The notes: generated by a model from the sequence alone, not told the origin. Shown: positions 1 to 4,546, numbered from the stretch's first letter. The stretch is DNA of 5,554 nt from Planctomycetota bacterium (GCA_027622795.1 JAQBZA010000238.1:1-5554); one strand, 5' to 3'. A program made the numbers and translations.

Positions 1-699
1 CGGCTCGTCGTTGCGGGTGGAGAGGGCCGTGAGCAGGTTGAAGCCCGTCACGCCAAAGGGATGGATCATGCTGTGCGTGCCGCCGGAAAGCATCACGTCG
101 GCATCGCCACGGCGAACCAGTTCGGCCGCCTCGCCGATCGCCTGGCTGGAGGCGGCGCAGGCGGTGAGACAGTTGAGATTGGGCCCCTGGGCGTCGAACA
201 TCCCGGCCAGATGGGCGGCCGGCATGTTGGGCTCCTGCTCCACCTCGGTGAGCGGATGCAGGGTCTCCAGGCCGAGCTTCGTGAACTTCGCCACGTCGAG
301 CGTGTCGCCCGAAATCGCCGCCATCATCATCTTCGTGAAGGAGTCGAAATCCTGCTGCCCCTCGCCGCTGCCGAGGTAGACCCCCAGCCGCGTCGGATCG
401 GCCGGCAGCCCCTTTTCAAGGCCGGCATCCCGCATCGCCTGCAGCGCGGCCCCGGCGGCAAACCGCGTGTGGCGACCGCAAAACTCCCACCGTTTGGGAT
501 CCTCCCCTTCGTCGGCCACACTCCAGTCGCGAACCTCGGCCGAGATCTTCGTGGGAAACTTGGAGGCGTCGAAGACGGTCGTCAGGCCGACGGCCGACCT
601 GGCCGCCTTGAGGTTGCCCCAGAGCTGCTCTACCTTCACGCCCAATGGCGTCACGCAGCCCATGCCGGTGATCACGACCCTCCGCCTGCCGGCACCCAT
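1..699 (-). CDS. fabF: Beta-ketoacyl-ACP synthase (KAS II/FabF-like), C-terminus cut by window edge
   Basis: This is a thiolase-fold condensing enzyme that extends acyl-ACP by decarboxylative condensation with malonyl-ACP in the cytoplasm. The ATG at 699 opens 233 codons that run off the left edge. The N-terminus has the KAS signature RRRVVITGMGCVTPLG (residues 5-20). The active-site motif LTACAASSQAIGEA puts the nucleophile at Cys181, inside the usual cysteine elbow. The two catalytic histidines of the family lie further on and are outside the window. Cys181 is somewhat later than Cys163 of E. coli FabF, because of extra residues around 120-165. The start is supported by AGGAAGGA about 9 nt upstream and by the motif beginning at residue 5. 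It is the last visible gene of the minus-strand cluster, 60 nt after a FabZ-like dehydratase, so co-transcription is likely. The family call is firm; FabF versus a specialised KAS cannot be settled from half a protein. Confidence 0.93.
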   Translation of the reverse strand, partial: MGAGRRRVVITGMGCVTPLGVKVEQLWGNLKAARSAVGLTTVFDASKFPTKISAEVRDWSVADEGEDPKRWEFCGRHTRFAAGAALQAMRDAGLEKGLPADPTRLGVYLGSGEGQQDFDSFTKMMMAAISGDTLDVAKFTKLGLETLHPLTEVEQEPNMPAAHLAGMFDAQGPNLNCLTACAASSQAIGEAAELVRRGDADVMLSGGTHSMIHPFGVTGFNLLTALSTRNDEP

Positions 700-713
700 C
701 GTGTCGCTTCCTT

Positions 714-740
714 CCTGAAAGTGTGGGCCTGAAACGTGTG
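714..740. repeat. Imperfect 14-bp tandem duplication between dehydratase and KAS genes
   Basis: CCTGAAAGTGTG at 714-725 is followed by CCTGAAACGTGTG at 728-740. The copies are identical apart from one inserted base, with a period of 14 bp. They lie in the 60-nt gap between the two minus-strand genes, just upstream of the KAS Shine-Dalgarno sequence. This looks like a slippage duplication; no function is evident. Confidence 0.5.
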
Positions 741-759
741 AGACGAGAGGCGGCCGCGA

Positions 760-1260
760 TCACCAATCGGGCCGCGTCAGCGGCTGCCCGGACTCGTCGC
801 GACCGACGTCATAAATATGCATCTGATCGAGCCACCGCAGCAATTCCTCGGGCTCGAACAATTTCGGAACGCCGTCGCCCGGCTCAAGGTGGGCAAAGAA
901 AATTTCCGCCTCCCCCTGCACCTCGTCGCCGACGGTTGTCTTCACGCGGGTGAGCGAGCCGGCCGGCTTCAGGTCGAGGATCTCGGCATGAAACTTGAGC
1001 GTGTCGCCGGGCACGGCATCGAAGTGAAATTCGGCGCCCGCCACCTTCGCGAGCACGACGCGTCGGTTGTAGTCGATCGCCTCGGCGACCAGGAGCCCCG
1101 CCGCCTGCGCCATGCCCTCCACGATCAGGGAGTTGGGCATCAAGGCCACGCCCGGGAAGTGGTCGTGCATATGCTCCTCCGCCAGCGACACGTTCTTCAC
1201 GGCCGTGGCGTGCTTGCCCCGCACAAACTCCTCAAAACGATCGATCCAGAACCAACGCAT
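760..1260 (-). CDS. Divergent FabZ-type 3-hydroxyacyl-ACP dehydratase
   Basis: A 166-aa hot-dog-fold protein of the FabA/FabZ family, expected to remove water from 3-hydroxyacyl-ACP to give the trans-2-enoyl-ACP. The catalytic region is DHFPGVALMPNSLIVEGMAQ, with His34 and Glu48 matching the His and Glu pair of FabZ. Two positions depart from the usual HFPGxPxxPGVL pattern: Ala39 in place of proline, and Asn43-Ser44 in place of Gly-Val. This suggests a substrate pocket different from housekeeping FabZ. The rest of the fold is recognisable, for example VVLAKVAGAEFHFDAVPGD at about 68-86. An acidic tail of roughly 40 residues follows the core, giving a protein slightly longer than the usual 145-150 aa. 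AGGA lies about 8 nt before the ATG. The gene sits 21 nt after the acyl carrier protein gene and 60 nt before the KAS gene, consistent with one transcript. It may act on a dedicated acyl chain, which is inference. Confidence 0.88.
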   Translation of the reverse strand: MRWFWIDRFEEFVRGKHATAVKNVSLAEEHMHDHFPGVALMPNSLIVEGMAQAAGLLVAEAIDYNRRVVLAKVAGAEFHFDAVPGDTLKFHAEILDLKPAGSLTRVKTTVGDEVQGEAEIFFAHLEPGDGVPKLFEPEELLRWLDQMHIYDVGRDESGQPLTRPDW

Positions 1261-1281
1261 GGCGAAATCCTGGGCGACCGA

Positions 1282-1668
1282 TCAGCCGCCCACCTTGCTC
1301 TGCACGTATCGCACCATGTCTTCCACGGTGAGCGTGTTGGCAAAGTTCTGAACGCTGGGGTTGGCCTCGAACTTCGACAGGTCGGCAAACGGCATCCGGG
1401 CCTTCAGCGCGGCTAGGCCGGCAGCGTTGAGCTTACCATCGGCGACATATTCGGTGCTCGACAGCACGTCTTCGGGGAACAGTTCGCCACGGGGAATCTT
1501 GATGCCGAACGCCTTCTCGAGGCGAAACACGATATCGAGAAAATCGATCGACTCGGCGCCGAGATCGCCCACCATTGTCGCCGTGGGCGACACTTCATCC
1601 TCGTCGACTCCGAGGGCATCGACGAGAGCAGCCTTAACCTTCTCAAAGATTTCATCACGCGACGGCAT
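1282..1668 (-). CDS. Long acyl carrier protein (about 128 aa) with an internal insertion
   Basis: An acyl carrier protein that tethers the growing chain on a phosphopantetheine arm for the enzymes encoded beside it. The attachment motif is LGAESIDFLDIVFRLEKAFG, with Ser40 as the predicted modified serine. The common DSL triplet reads ESI here. Helix I (residues 4-19), helix II (after Ser40) and the IKIP turn are typical. Ordinary ACPs have about 78 residues; this one has 128. The excess lies between the IPRGELFPED segment (about 57-66) and the last helix, TVEDMVRYVQSKV, near the C-terminus. The added stretch, roughly 67-111, includes a Leu/Ala-rich helix-like part (KLNAAGLAALKARM). An in-frame reading continues upstream to 1950, but ACP homology begins at the ATG at 1668, so that start is preferred. 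Only a weak AAGG precedes it. It lies between the two FabZ-like genes. Family confident; the role of the insertion is unknown. Confidence 0.9.
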   Translation of the reverse strand: MPSRDEIFEKVKAALVDALGVDEDEVSPTATMVGDLGAESIDFLDIVFRLEKAFGIKIPRGELFPEDVLSSTEYVADGKLNAAGLAALKARMPFADLSKFEANPSVQNFANTLTVEDMVRYVQSKVGG

Positions 1669-1826
1669 CGACTGGTACCTTGGGAAAACATGGGAATCGT
1701 CCAAAACACTAGACGCCGGTTGTACTGTCGGCCCGCCTGATTGGGAACCCGAAGCCAACCGGAGGGGACGGGCGCCAGCCGCAAAACCGGGAAAAACGGC
1801 CGAGGCGCTGAAATTTCCAGCGATCG
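1669..1826. other. 158-nt gap between dehydratase and ACP genes, no gene seen
   Basis: No coding potential stands out. A short inverted repeat, CGCTG at 1806-1810 and CAGCG at 1818-1822, lies just downstream of the dehydratase stop codon. Read on the minus strand, it is followed about 7 nt later by five T residues (1795-1799). It could be a weak terminator, but the stem is only 5 bp and is not adjacent to the T-run. The gap is long enough to hold a separate promoter for the ACP gene; I see no convincing -35/-10 pair. Confidence 0.4.
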
Positions 1827-2396
1827 TCACCGCGCCAAGGAGGCAACCCCCGGGACCGGGGCGGCCACCGGCAGGGCCATGCTGGGCCCGCCGTAAACAA
1901 CCCGCCGCGGGGCGGAACCGCCACGCGAGGCGGGATGGAGCACCGCCCATAACTTCCGCATTTCCGACCGCACCCGGGCGTCGATCGCGTCACCGTAGGG
2001 CCGCCGGTCGGCCATATTGTAGCGCTCGAGGACGAGCTTCGCGGTGAGGCTTGTGCGATCTCCGACGGTGCCGCTGGCCTTCACCTTGGTCGTGGTCTCA
2101 TCCTGCGAAATCACCTCGGCCGTGACCGTGAGTACACGTCCCGGCTCAACAAAGTCACCATATTTCACGTTCTTCGCCTGCCGCAGCACCACGATGCTGT
2201 GGGCGAAGTCTTCGCCCAGCCGAATCGTCCAGGCGGCAGCCTGCGTCATCGCCTCAAGCATCAGCACCCCCGGCATCACCGGGAAACAGGGAAAGTGATC
2301 GGCCAGATACTCCTCGGAGAGCGAAAGCGTCTTGATCGCGGTGATGCTCTTGCCGGGCTCGACGGCAATGACTCGATCCAGAAGTGTGAAACGCAT
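1827..2396 (-). CDS. fabZ: FabZ-type 3-hydroxyacyl-ACP dehydratase with C-terminal tail
   Basis: A 189-aa hot-dog-fold dehydratase predicted to convert 3-hydroxyacyl-ACP to trans-2-enoyl-ACP in type II fatty acid synthesis. The signature DHFPCFPVMPGVLMLEAMTQ gives His34 and Glu48 as the catalytic pair and keeps the PGVL turn. It is thus closer to housekeeping FabZ than the second copy at 760-1260. Position 37 is Cys where the family normally has Gly (HFPG). The core ends near residue 143. A tail of about 45 residues follows, basic at first and then rich in Pro, Ala and Val, without a recognisable domain. The ATG at 2396 has GGAG 5 nt upstream and starts the usual N-terminal strand; 24 further in-frame residues upstream are not needed. 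It is the first gene of the minus-strand cluster, with a candidate promoter about 43 nt upstream of its start codon. The family call is firm; the substrate is unknown. Confidence 0.9.
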   Translation of the reverse strand: MRFTLLDRVIAVEPGKSITAIKTLSLSEEYLADHFPCFPVMPGVLMLEAMTQAAAWTIRLGEDFAHSIVVLRQAKNVKYGDFVEPGRVLTVTAEVISQDETTTKVKASGTVGDRTSLTAKLVLERYNMADRRPYGDAIDARVRSEMRKLWAVLHPASRGGSAPRRVVYGGPSMALPVAAPVPGVASLAR

Positions 2397-2438
2397 GACG
2401 GCTCCGTGGTCGATTCTCAGACGGGGGGATTGATCCGG

Positions 2439-2466
2439 AGTATACCCTCGCCGAGGGTCGTGCCAC
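2439..2466 (-). promoter_or_regulatory. Candidate sigma70-type promoter of the fabZ-acp-fabZ-KAS cluster
   Basis: On the minus strand, TATACT (2444-2439, five of six to TATAAT) lies 16 nt after GTGGCA (2466-2461, four of six to TTGACA). The predicted start near 2432 would leave a leader of about 36 nt before the fabZ ATG at 2396. This is a sequence match only. Confidence 0.5.
2444..2458. promoter_or_regulatory. Palindrome in the spacer of the fabZ promoter, possible operator
   Basis: ACCCTCG (2444-2450) and CGAGGGT (2452-2458) form a perfect 7-bp inverted repeat around a single central C. It fills most of the 16-nt spacer between the candidate -35 and -10 boxes. A dimeric repressor bound there would block RNA polymerase, the arrangement seen at many regulated promoters. 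No protein that binds it can be named from this window. Confidence 0.4.
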
Positions 2467-2625
2467 ACCCGCCGGCCACTCTGGCAACCATTTTTTTGCC
2501 GCCTGCCACGCTGACAGCCGCCCCGACCGCTGCGACCGCAAAAGTTTCCCAGCCCGTGACCGATGTCGCTGGTTTTCCCGCGGTTTCAGCACCGCCAGCC
2601 ATCGAGACACCTGTTCACCATTCAT

Positions 2626-2642
2626 CTGGCACGCTCGTTGCA
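2626..2642 (+). promoter_or_regulatory. Sigma54 (RpoN) -24/-12 promoter for the small heat-shock operon
   Basis: CTGGCACG (2626-2633), four bases, then TTGCA (2638-2642) matches the sigma54 consensus YTGGCACGrNNNTTGCW at every fixed position except the weak purine. The invariant GG (2628-2629) and GC (2640-2641) are separated by exactly 10 nt, as required. The start site would be near 2653, about 136 nt before the first hsp20 ATG and on the same strand. Sigma54 promoters need an enhancer-binding ATPase, whose site should lie upstream. No comparable sigma70 or sigma32 promoter and no CIRCE element was seen for these genes. Confidence 0.65.
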
Positions 2643-2740
2643 TTCGGTGTTCCATCGGCACCACGGTGAGGAGCCGCGGGTTGCCTTTCGACGCCGTCGC
2701 TGCGAACGATTGACCGCGGTGCCTGCATCGCGGTTGCACG

Positions 2741-2782
2741 CCTCCAGGGACGGTGCCACACCACCACACCATCACCGAGGAG
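2741..2782 (+). promoter_or_regulatory. Leader structure that can mask the first hsp20 ribosome binding site
   Basis: The Shine-Dalgarno sequence GAGGAG (2777-2782) lies 7 nt before the ATG at 2790. CCTC at 2741-2744 can pair with its GAGG (2777-2780), and GGTG (2752-2755) with CACC (2773-2776), leaving a 7-nt bulge and a C/A-rich loop. An alternative pairs CTCC (2742-2745) with GGAG (2779-2782). Masking the ribosome site by a short, imperfect stem is how RNA thermometers work, but this fold is judged by eye only. Confidence 0.3.
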
Positions 2783-2789
2783 AAACGAG

Positions 2790-3269
2790 ATGCAAACGTT
2801 TCGTGCGGGCTTCGCGCTCCCGCTTGAGGAACTGCGCGACGAAATGGATCGGCTTTGGACGTCGCTCACCGCAGCGCCGCCACTGCACGGCTGGGGTACC
2901 GAGCGACGGACCGGCGTCTTTCCGGCCGTAAACATGCGGGATGGTGGCGATGCGATCGTGATCGAGGCCGAACTGCCCGGCCTCGACGTTGGCAATATCG
3001 ACATCAACGTCACTGCCGATGAAGTCGTGCTAAAGGGCACGCGACCCGAGGCGGCGGGGCAGCCGGGCAACGGGTCGGCAGCTGAGGCAAGTGTCACGTG
3101 GCTCCGTCGCGAGCGGGGCGCGGGGGCCTTCGAACGGCGGCTGAGCCTGCCGGTGGCGGTCGATGCGTCACGGGTCGAAGCCCAGCTCGTCGATGGTGTG
3201 CTCACGGTCACCTGCCCGAAGGCGCCGGAAAGCCAGCCCCACAAGGTCACGGTCCGCACGGCCTCATAA
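2790..3269 (+). CDS. Small heat-shock protein 1 (Hsp20/alpha-crystallin family)
   Basis: A 159-aa ATP-independent holdase that should bind unfolding proteins and keep them soluble for refolding by DnaK/ClpB. The N-terminal arm has PLEELRDEMDRLW (11-23), the amphipathic helix common in bacterial Hsp20. The alpha-crystallin domain spans about 43-145, opening with GVFPAVNMRDGGDAIVIEAELPG. It closes with GVLTVTCPKA (136-145), the conserved G-V-L strand. The C-terminal tail has VTV (153-155) in place of the IxI anchor that docks on neighbouring subunits, so oligomer packing may be weaker. A Gly/Ala-rich loop (RPEAAGQPGNGSAAEA, 85-100) lengthens the dimerisation-loop region. The start is fixed by GAGGAG 7 nt upstream. 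It is first of three tandem Hsp20 genes, 70 nt before the next, and lies downstream of a sigma54-type promoter. Confidence 0.95.
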   Translation: MQTFRAGFALPLEELRDEMDRLWTSLTAAPPLHGWGTERRTGVFPAVNMRDGGDAIVIEAELPGLDVGNIDINVTADEVVLKGTRPEAAGQPGNGSAAEASVTWLRRERGAGAFERRLSLPVAVDASRVEAQLVDGVLTVTCPKAPESQPHKVTVRTAS

Positions 3270-3312
3270 CGGCCGGAAACGACTCCTGCGTGTCATGCCT
3301 GCGTCACTGAAT

Positions 3313-3331
3313 TTTCATTTTTTGAAAGGAG
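3313..3331 (+). promoter_or_regulatory. U-rich hairpin overlapping the ribosome binding site of the second hsp20 gene
   Basis: TTTCA (3313-3317) pairs with TGAAA (3323-3327) around a five-T loop, and T3312 can add a G-U pair with G3328. The right arm covers the first bases of the Shine-Dalgarno sequence AAGGAG (3326-3331), which fixes the ATG at 3340 as the start of the gene. An almost pure A-U stem touching the ribosome site resembles small RNA thermometers such as fourU elements. The stem is short and may be no more than an A/T-rich ribosome-site context. Confidence 0.3.
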
Positions 3332-3339
3332 ACCCACCC

Positions 3340-3738
3340 ATGAGTTCTTCCCTCACTGAAACCGCTCCTGAGATTGCCGGCCGGCAGACCGGTGGCGAGC
3401 CCGCGCTCACCTACCAGCCACATGTCGATGTCTGCGACACCGGCAGCAGCCTCACCATTCGGGCCGACATCCCCGGCGCGAGTGCCGAATCGATCGACGT
3501 CGCTTTTGAAGACGGTGTGCTCTCGGTGCATGCGAAGGTGCCCGCCCGCGAACTGCCGGGCCGCGTGCTGCGGCAGGAATATGGCATCGGCGACTATCGC
3601 CGGTCGTTCCGCCTTGGTGACGGCTTCGACGGCGCGGGCATCACCGCCGAGTATCGGCGGGGCGTGCTGTCGATCGACGTGCCCCGGCTGGCGGCCGTGC
3701 GGCCGCGGAAGGTCGAGGTTCGCGTGGCCCCTGCCTGA
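3340..3738 (+). CDS. Small heat-shock protein 2 (short Hsp20/alpha-crystallin family)
   Basis: A 132-aa Hsp20-family protein, shorter than its two neighbours because the N-terminal arm is only about 23 residues and lacks the usual EMxRLF helix. The alpha-crystallin domain covers roughly 24-115. It has YQPHVDVCDTGSSLTIRADIPGA at the front, QEYGIGDYRRSFRLGDGFD in the middle (where other family members have E-R-x-Y-G-x-F-x-R) and YRRGVLSIDVPR (105-116) at the end. The tail ends KVEVRVAPA, with VEV near the IxI position. Coding sequence could extend upstream in frame to 3163, but that would overlap the first hsp20 gene and gives no homology. AAAGGAG before 3340 settles the start. With so short an arm it may form dimers or small oligomers, or join assemblies with the flanking paralogues; this is inference. 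Confidence 0.93.
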   Translation: MSSSLTETAPEIAGRQTGGEPALTYQPHVDVCDTGSSLTIRADIPGASAESIDVAFEDGVLSVHAKVPARELPGRVLRQEYGIGDYRRSFRLGDGFDGAGITAEYRRGVLSIDVPRLAAVRPRKVEVRVAPA

Positions 3739-3806
3739 GGCTGCATCCGCCGAGCATTCGATTCGTGTGTAGTTACGTTCCTCACTTTTGAGAGAAGGAG
3801 AGATCG

Positions 3807-4286
3807 ATGAATCTGATTCCTTTTCGCACGAAGCGGACCAGCGGCATCGAAGCCGGCAACATGGCGACCCTGGCCGATTTTCGCAACGAGATGAACCGCC
3901 TCTTCGAAGGCTTCTTCAGCCGGCCGCTGATGATGCCAACGTGGTTCGAGCAGGTGGAGCCGGGCCAATGGATGCCGGCGATCGACATGTCGGAAGACGA
4001 GTCGAAGATTCATGTCCGCGCGGAATTGCCCGGCATGGGCCCGGAAGATGTTGATGTGAGCGTGTCGGAGGATCGGCTCGTGATCGCCGGCGAGAAAAAG
4101 ACCGAGTCGGCCAGCTGGGCGCACCGCGAGAGCCACTACGGTGCGTTCACGCGGGCGATCCCGTTGCCCGAGGCGGTCGATCCGTCGCAGGTCACGGCCC
4201 GCTACGACAAGGGCGTGCTCGCGGTGGAACTGACGAAGTCTCCCACCGCCGCCTCACGAAAGGTGCCCGTGCAGATCGGAGGCTAG
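3807..4286 (+). CDS. Small heat-shock protein 3 (canonical bacterial Hsp20)
   Basis: A 159-aa holdase, the most typical member of the three. The N-terminal arm contains ADFRNEMNRLFEGFF (23-37), close to the usual bacterial Hsp20 helix. The alpha-crystallin domain runs about 56-147: MPAIDMSEDESKIHVRAELPGM, then RESHYGAFTRAIPLPEAVD, then YDKGVLAVELTK. The tail has RKVPVQIGG, a good version of the C-terminal I/V-x-I/V anchor (VPV, 153-155). AAGGAG (3795-3800) lies 6 nt before the ATG; four T residues (3786-3789) just upstream could pair weakly with it. The gene follows the second hsp20 by 68 nt and is the last of the operon. Its stop codon falls inside the first copy of a 14-bp tandem duplication. 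The family is certain; division of labour among the paralogues is not known. Confidence 0.96.
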   Translation: MNLIPFRTKRTSGIEAGNMATLADFRNEMNRLFEGFFSRPLMMPTWFEQVEPGQWMPAIDMSEDESKIHVRAELPGMGPEDVDVSVSEDRLVIAGEKKTESASWAHRESHYGAFTRAIPLPEAVDPSQVTARYDKGVLAVELTKSPTAASRKVPVQIGG

Positions 4287-4310
4287 CTTCACGTGGCTAG
4301 GTTCACGTGG
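4281..4310. repeat. 14-bp tandem duplication spanning the stop codon of the third hsp20 gene
   Basis: GGCTAGCTTCACGTGG (4281-4296) and GGCTAGGTTCACGTGG (4295-4310) differ at one base and have a 14-bp period, sharing the GG between them. The TAG of the first copy is the gene's stop. Each copy carries the palindrome CACGTG. The likely origin is replication slippage; the second copy leads directly into the first downstream hairpin. Confidence 0.75.
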
Positions 4311-4337
4311 ACAAAGCCCTCCATGGCCTTTGTCCAC
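4307..4337 (+). other. Hairpin 1 after the small heat-shock operon
   Basis: GTGGACAAAG (4307-4316) and CTTTGTCCAC (4328-4337) are perfect 10-bp arms around an 11-nt loop, 20 nt after the last hsp20 stop. No T-run follows, so it is not a standard intrinsic terminator. It may protect the 3' end of the message or be a processing site. Confidence 0.6.
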
Positions 4338-4340
4338 TTG

Positions 4341-4376
4341 GGCGACCCCCAAAAGCCAAGGTTTTTCGGGGTCGCC
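4341..4376 (+). other. Hairpin 2 after the small heat-shock operon
   Basis: GGCGACCCC (4341-4349) pairs with GGGGTCGCC (4368-4376). After a C-C mismatch, AAAA (4351-4354) pairs with TTTT (4363-4366), giving 13 base pairs and an 8-nt loop. It starts 3 nt after hairpin 1. No T-run follows, so the role is open: transcript stabilisation or part of a multi-hairpin end. Confidence 0.55.
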
Positions 4377-4452
4377 GATCGCCGCGTCGTGCAGCGGCAG
4401 ACGGGTAGACAGAGTCTGCTCGATCCAAACGGCAGACAGTTCGTGCTATTCT

Positions 4453-4493
4453 CGGGGCCGCGGGTGGATCATGCCCGCGGCCCCGGTCTTTTT
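4453..4493 (+). terminator. Strong intrinsic terminator
   Basis: CGGGGCCGCGGG (4453-4464) and CCCGCGGCCCCG (4474-4485) form a perfect 12-bp, all-GC stem with a 9-nt loop. GTC and five T residues (4489-4493) follow directly. This is the best terminator in the window and would end the hsp20 transcript about 200 nt after its last gene and 53 nt before fhcC. A -10-like TATTCT (4447-4452) abuts its left arm. Confidence 0.8.
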
Positions 4494-4546
4494 GTCGTTC
4501 GTTATGACAGTCCCTCGAGTCGTGCTTCTTTGTCGTGGAGTGGCGG

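Larger units (their letters stand above)
2397..2789. other. Divergent intergenic region between fabZ and the small heat-shock operon
   Basis: This 393-nt region has no convincing gene. It carries the fabZ promoter and spacer palindrome on the left (2439-2466), a sigma54-type promoter for the plus-strand genes (2626-2642) and the folded hsp20 leader (about 2654-2789). Between the two promoters, 2467-2625, there is a run of seven T residues (2491-2497) and two short inverted repeats. One is CCAGC/GCTGG around 2550-2573, the other GCGGT at 2580-2584 with ACCGC at 2591-2595. Either could be an activator site for the sigma54 promoter, but neither matches a known activator consensus that I recognise. 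Confidence 0.6.

Noticed and set aside
1669..1950. In-frame upstream extension of the ACP gene to an ATG at 1950
   Set aside because: It would overlap the fabZ coding region by more than 100 nt and adds low-complexity Arg/Gly/Pro sequence with no ACP homology; the ATG at 1668 begins at the expected first helix.
2445..2466. A second sigma54-like -24 element (TGGCACGA) on the minus strand upstream of fabZ
   Set aside because: The -12 part reads TCGGC and lacks the invariant GC at the correct distance, so it fails the sigma54 rule; the same bases serve the candidate -35 box.
2481..2500. CTGGCAAC followed by a T-run and TTGCC, resembling a sigma54 promoter or a terminator
   Set aside because: The GG to GC distance is 13 nt instead of 10, and as a terminator the stem would be only 4-5 bp with no gene upstream on that strand.
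2417..2602. A 61-codon minus-strand reading frame with an Ala/Val-rich hydrophobic stretch in the divergent intergenic region
   Set aside because: It runs through the candidate fabZ promoter and the region before the sigma54 site, has only a weak ribosome site and resembles nothing I recognise. Long frames are common by chance in GC-rich DNA.
3312..3327. Hairpin with T-run after the first hsp20 gene read as an intrinsic terminator
   Set aside because: The T residues are in the loop and left arm instead of after the stem, and the right arm is part of the next gene's ribosome site.
3163..3339. In-frame upstream extension of the second hsp20 gene
   Set aside because: It overlaps the first hsp20 gene, encodes a basic chance sequence and is bypassed by a good Shine-Dalgarno sequence before 3340.
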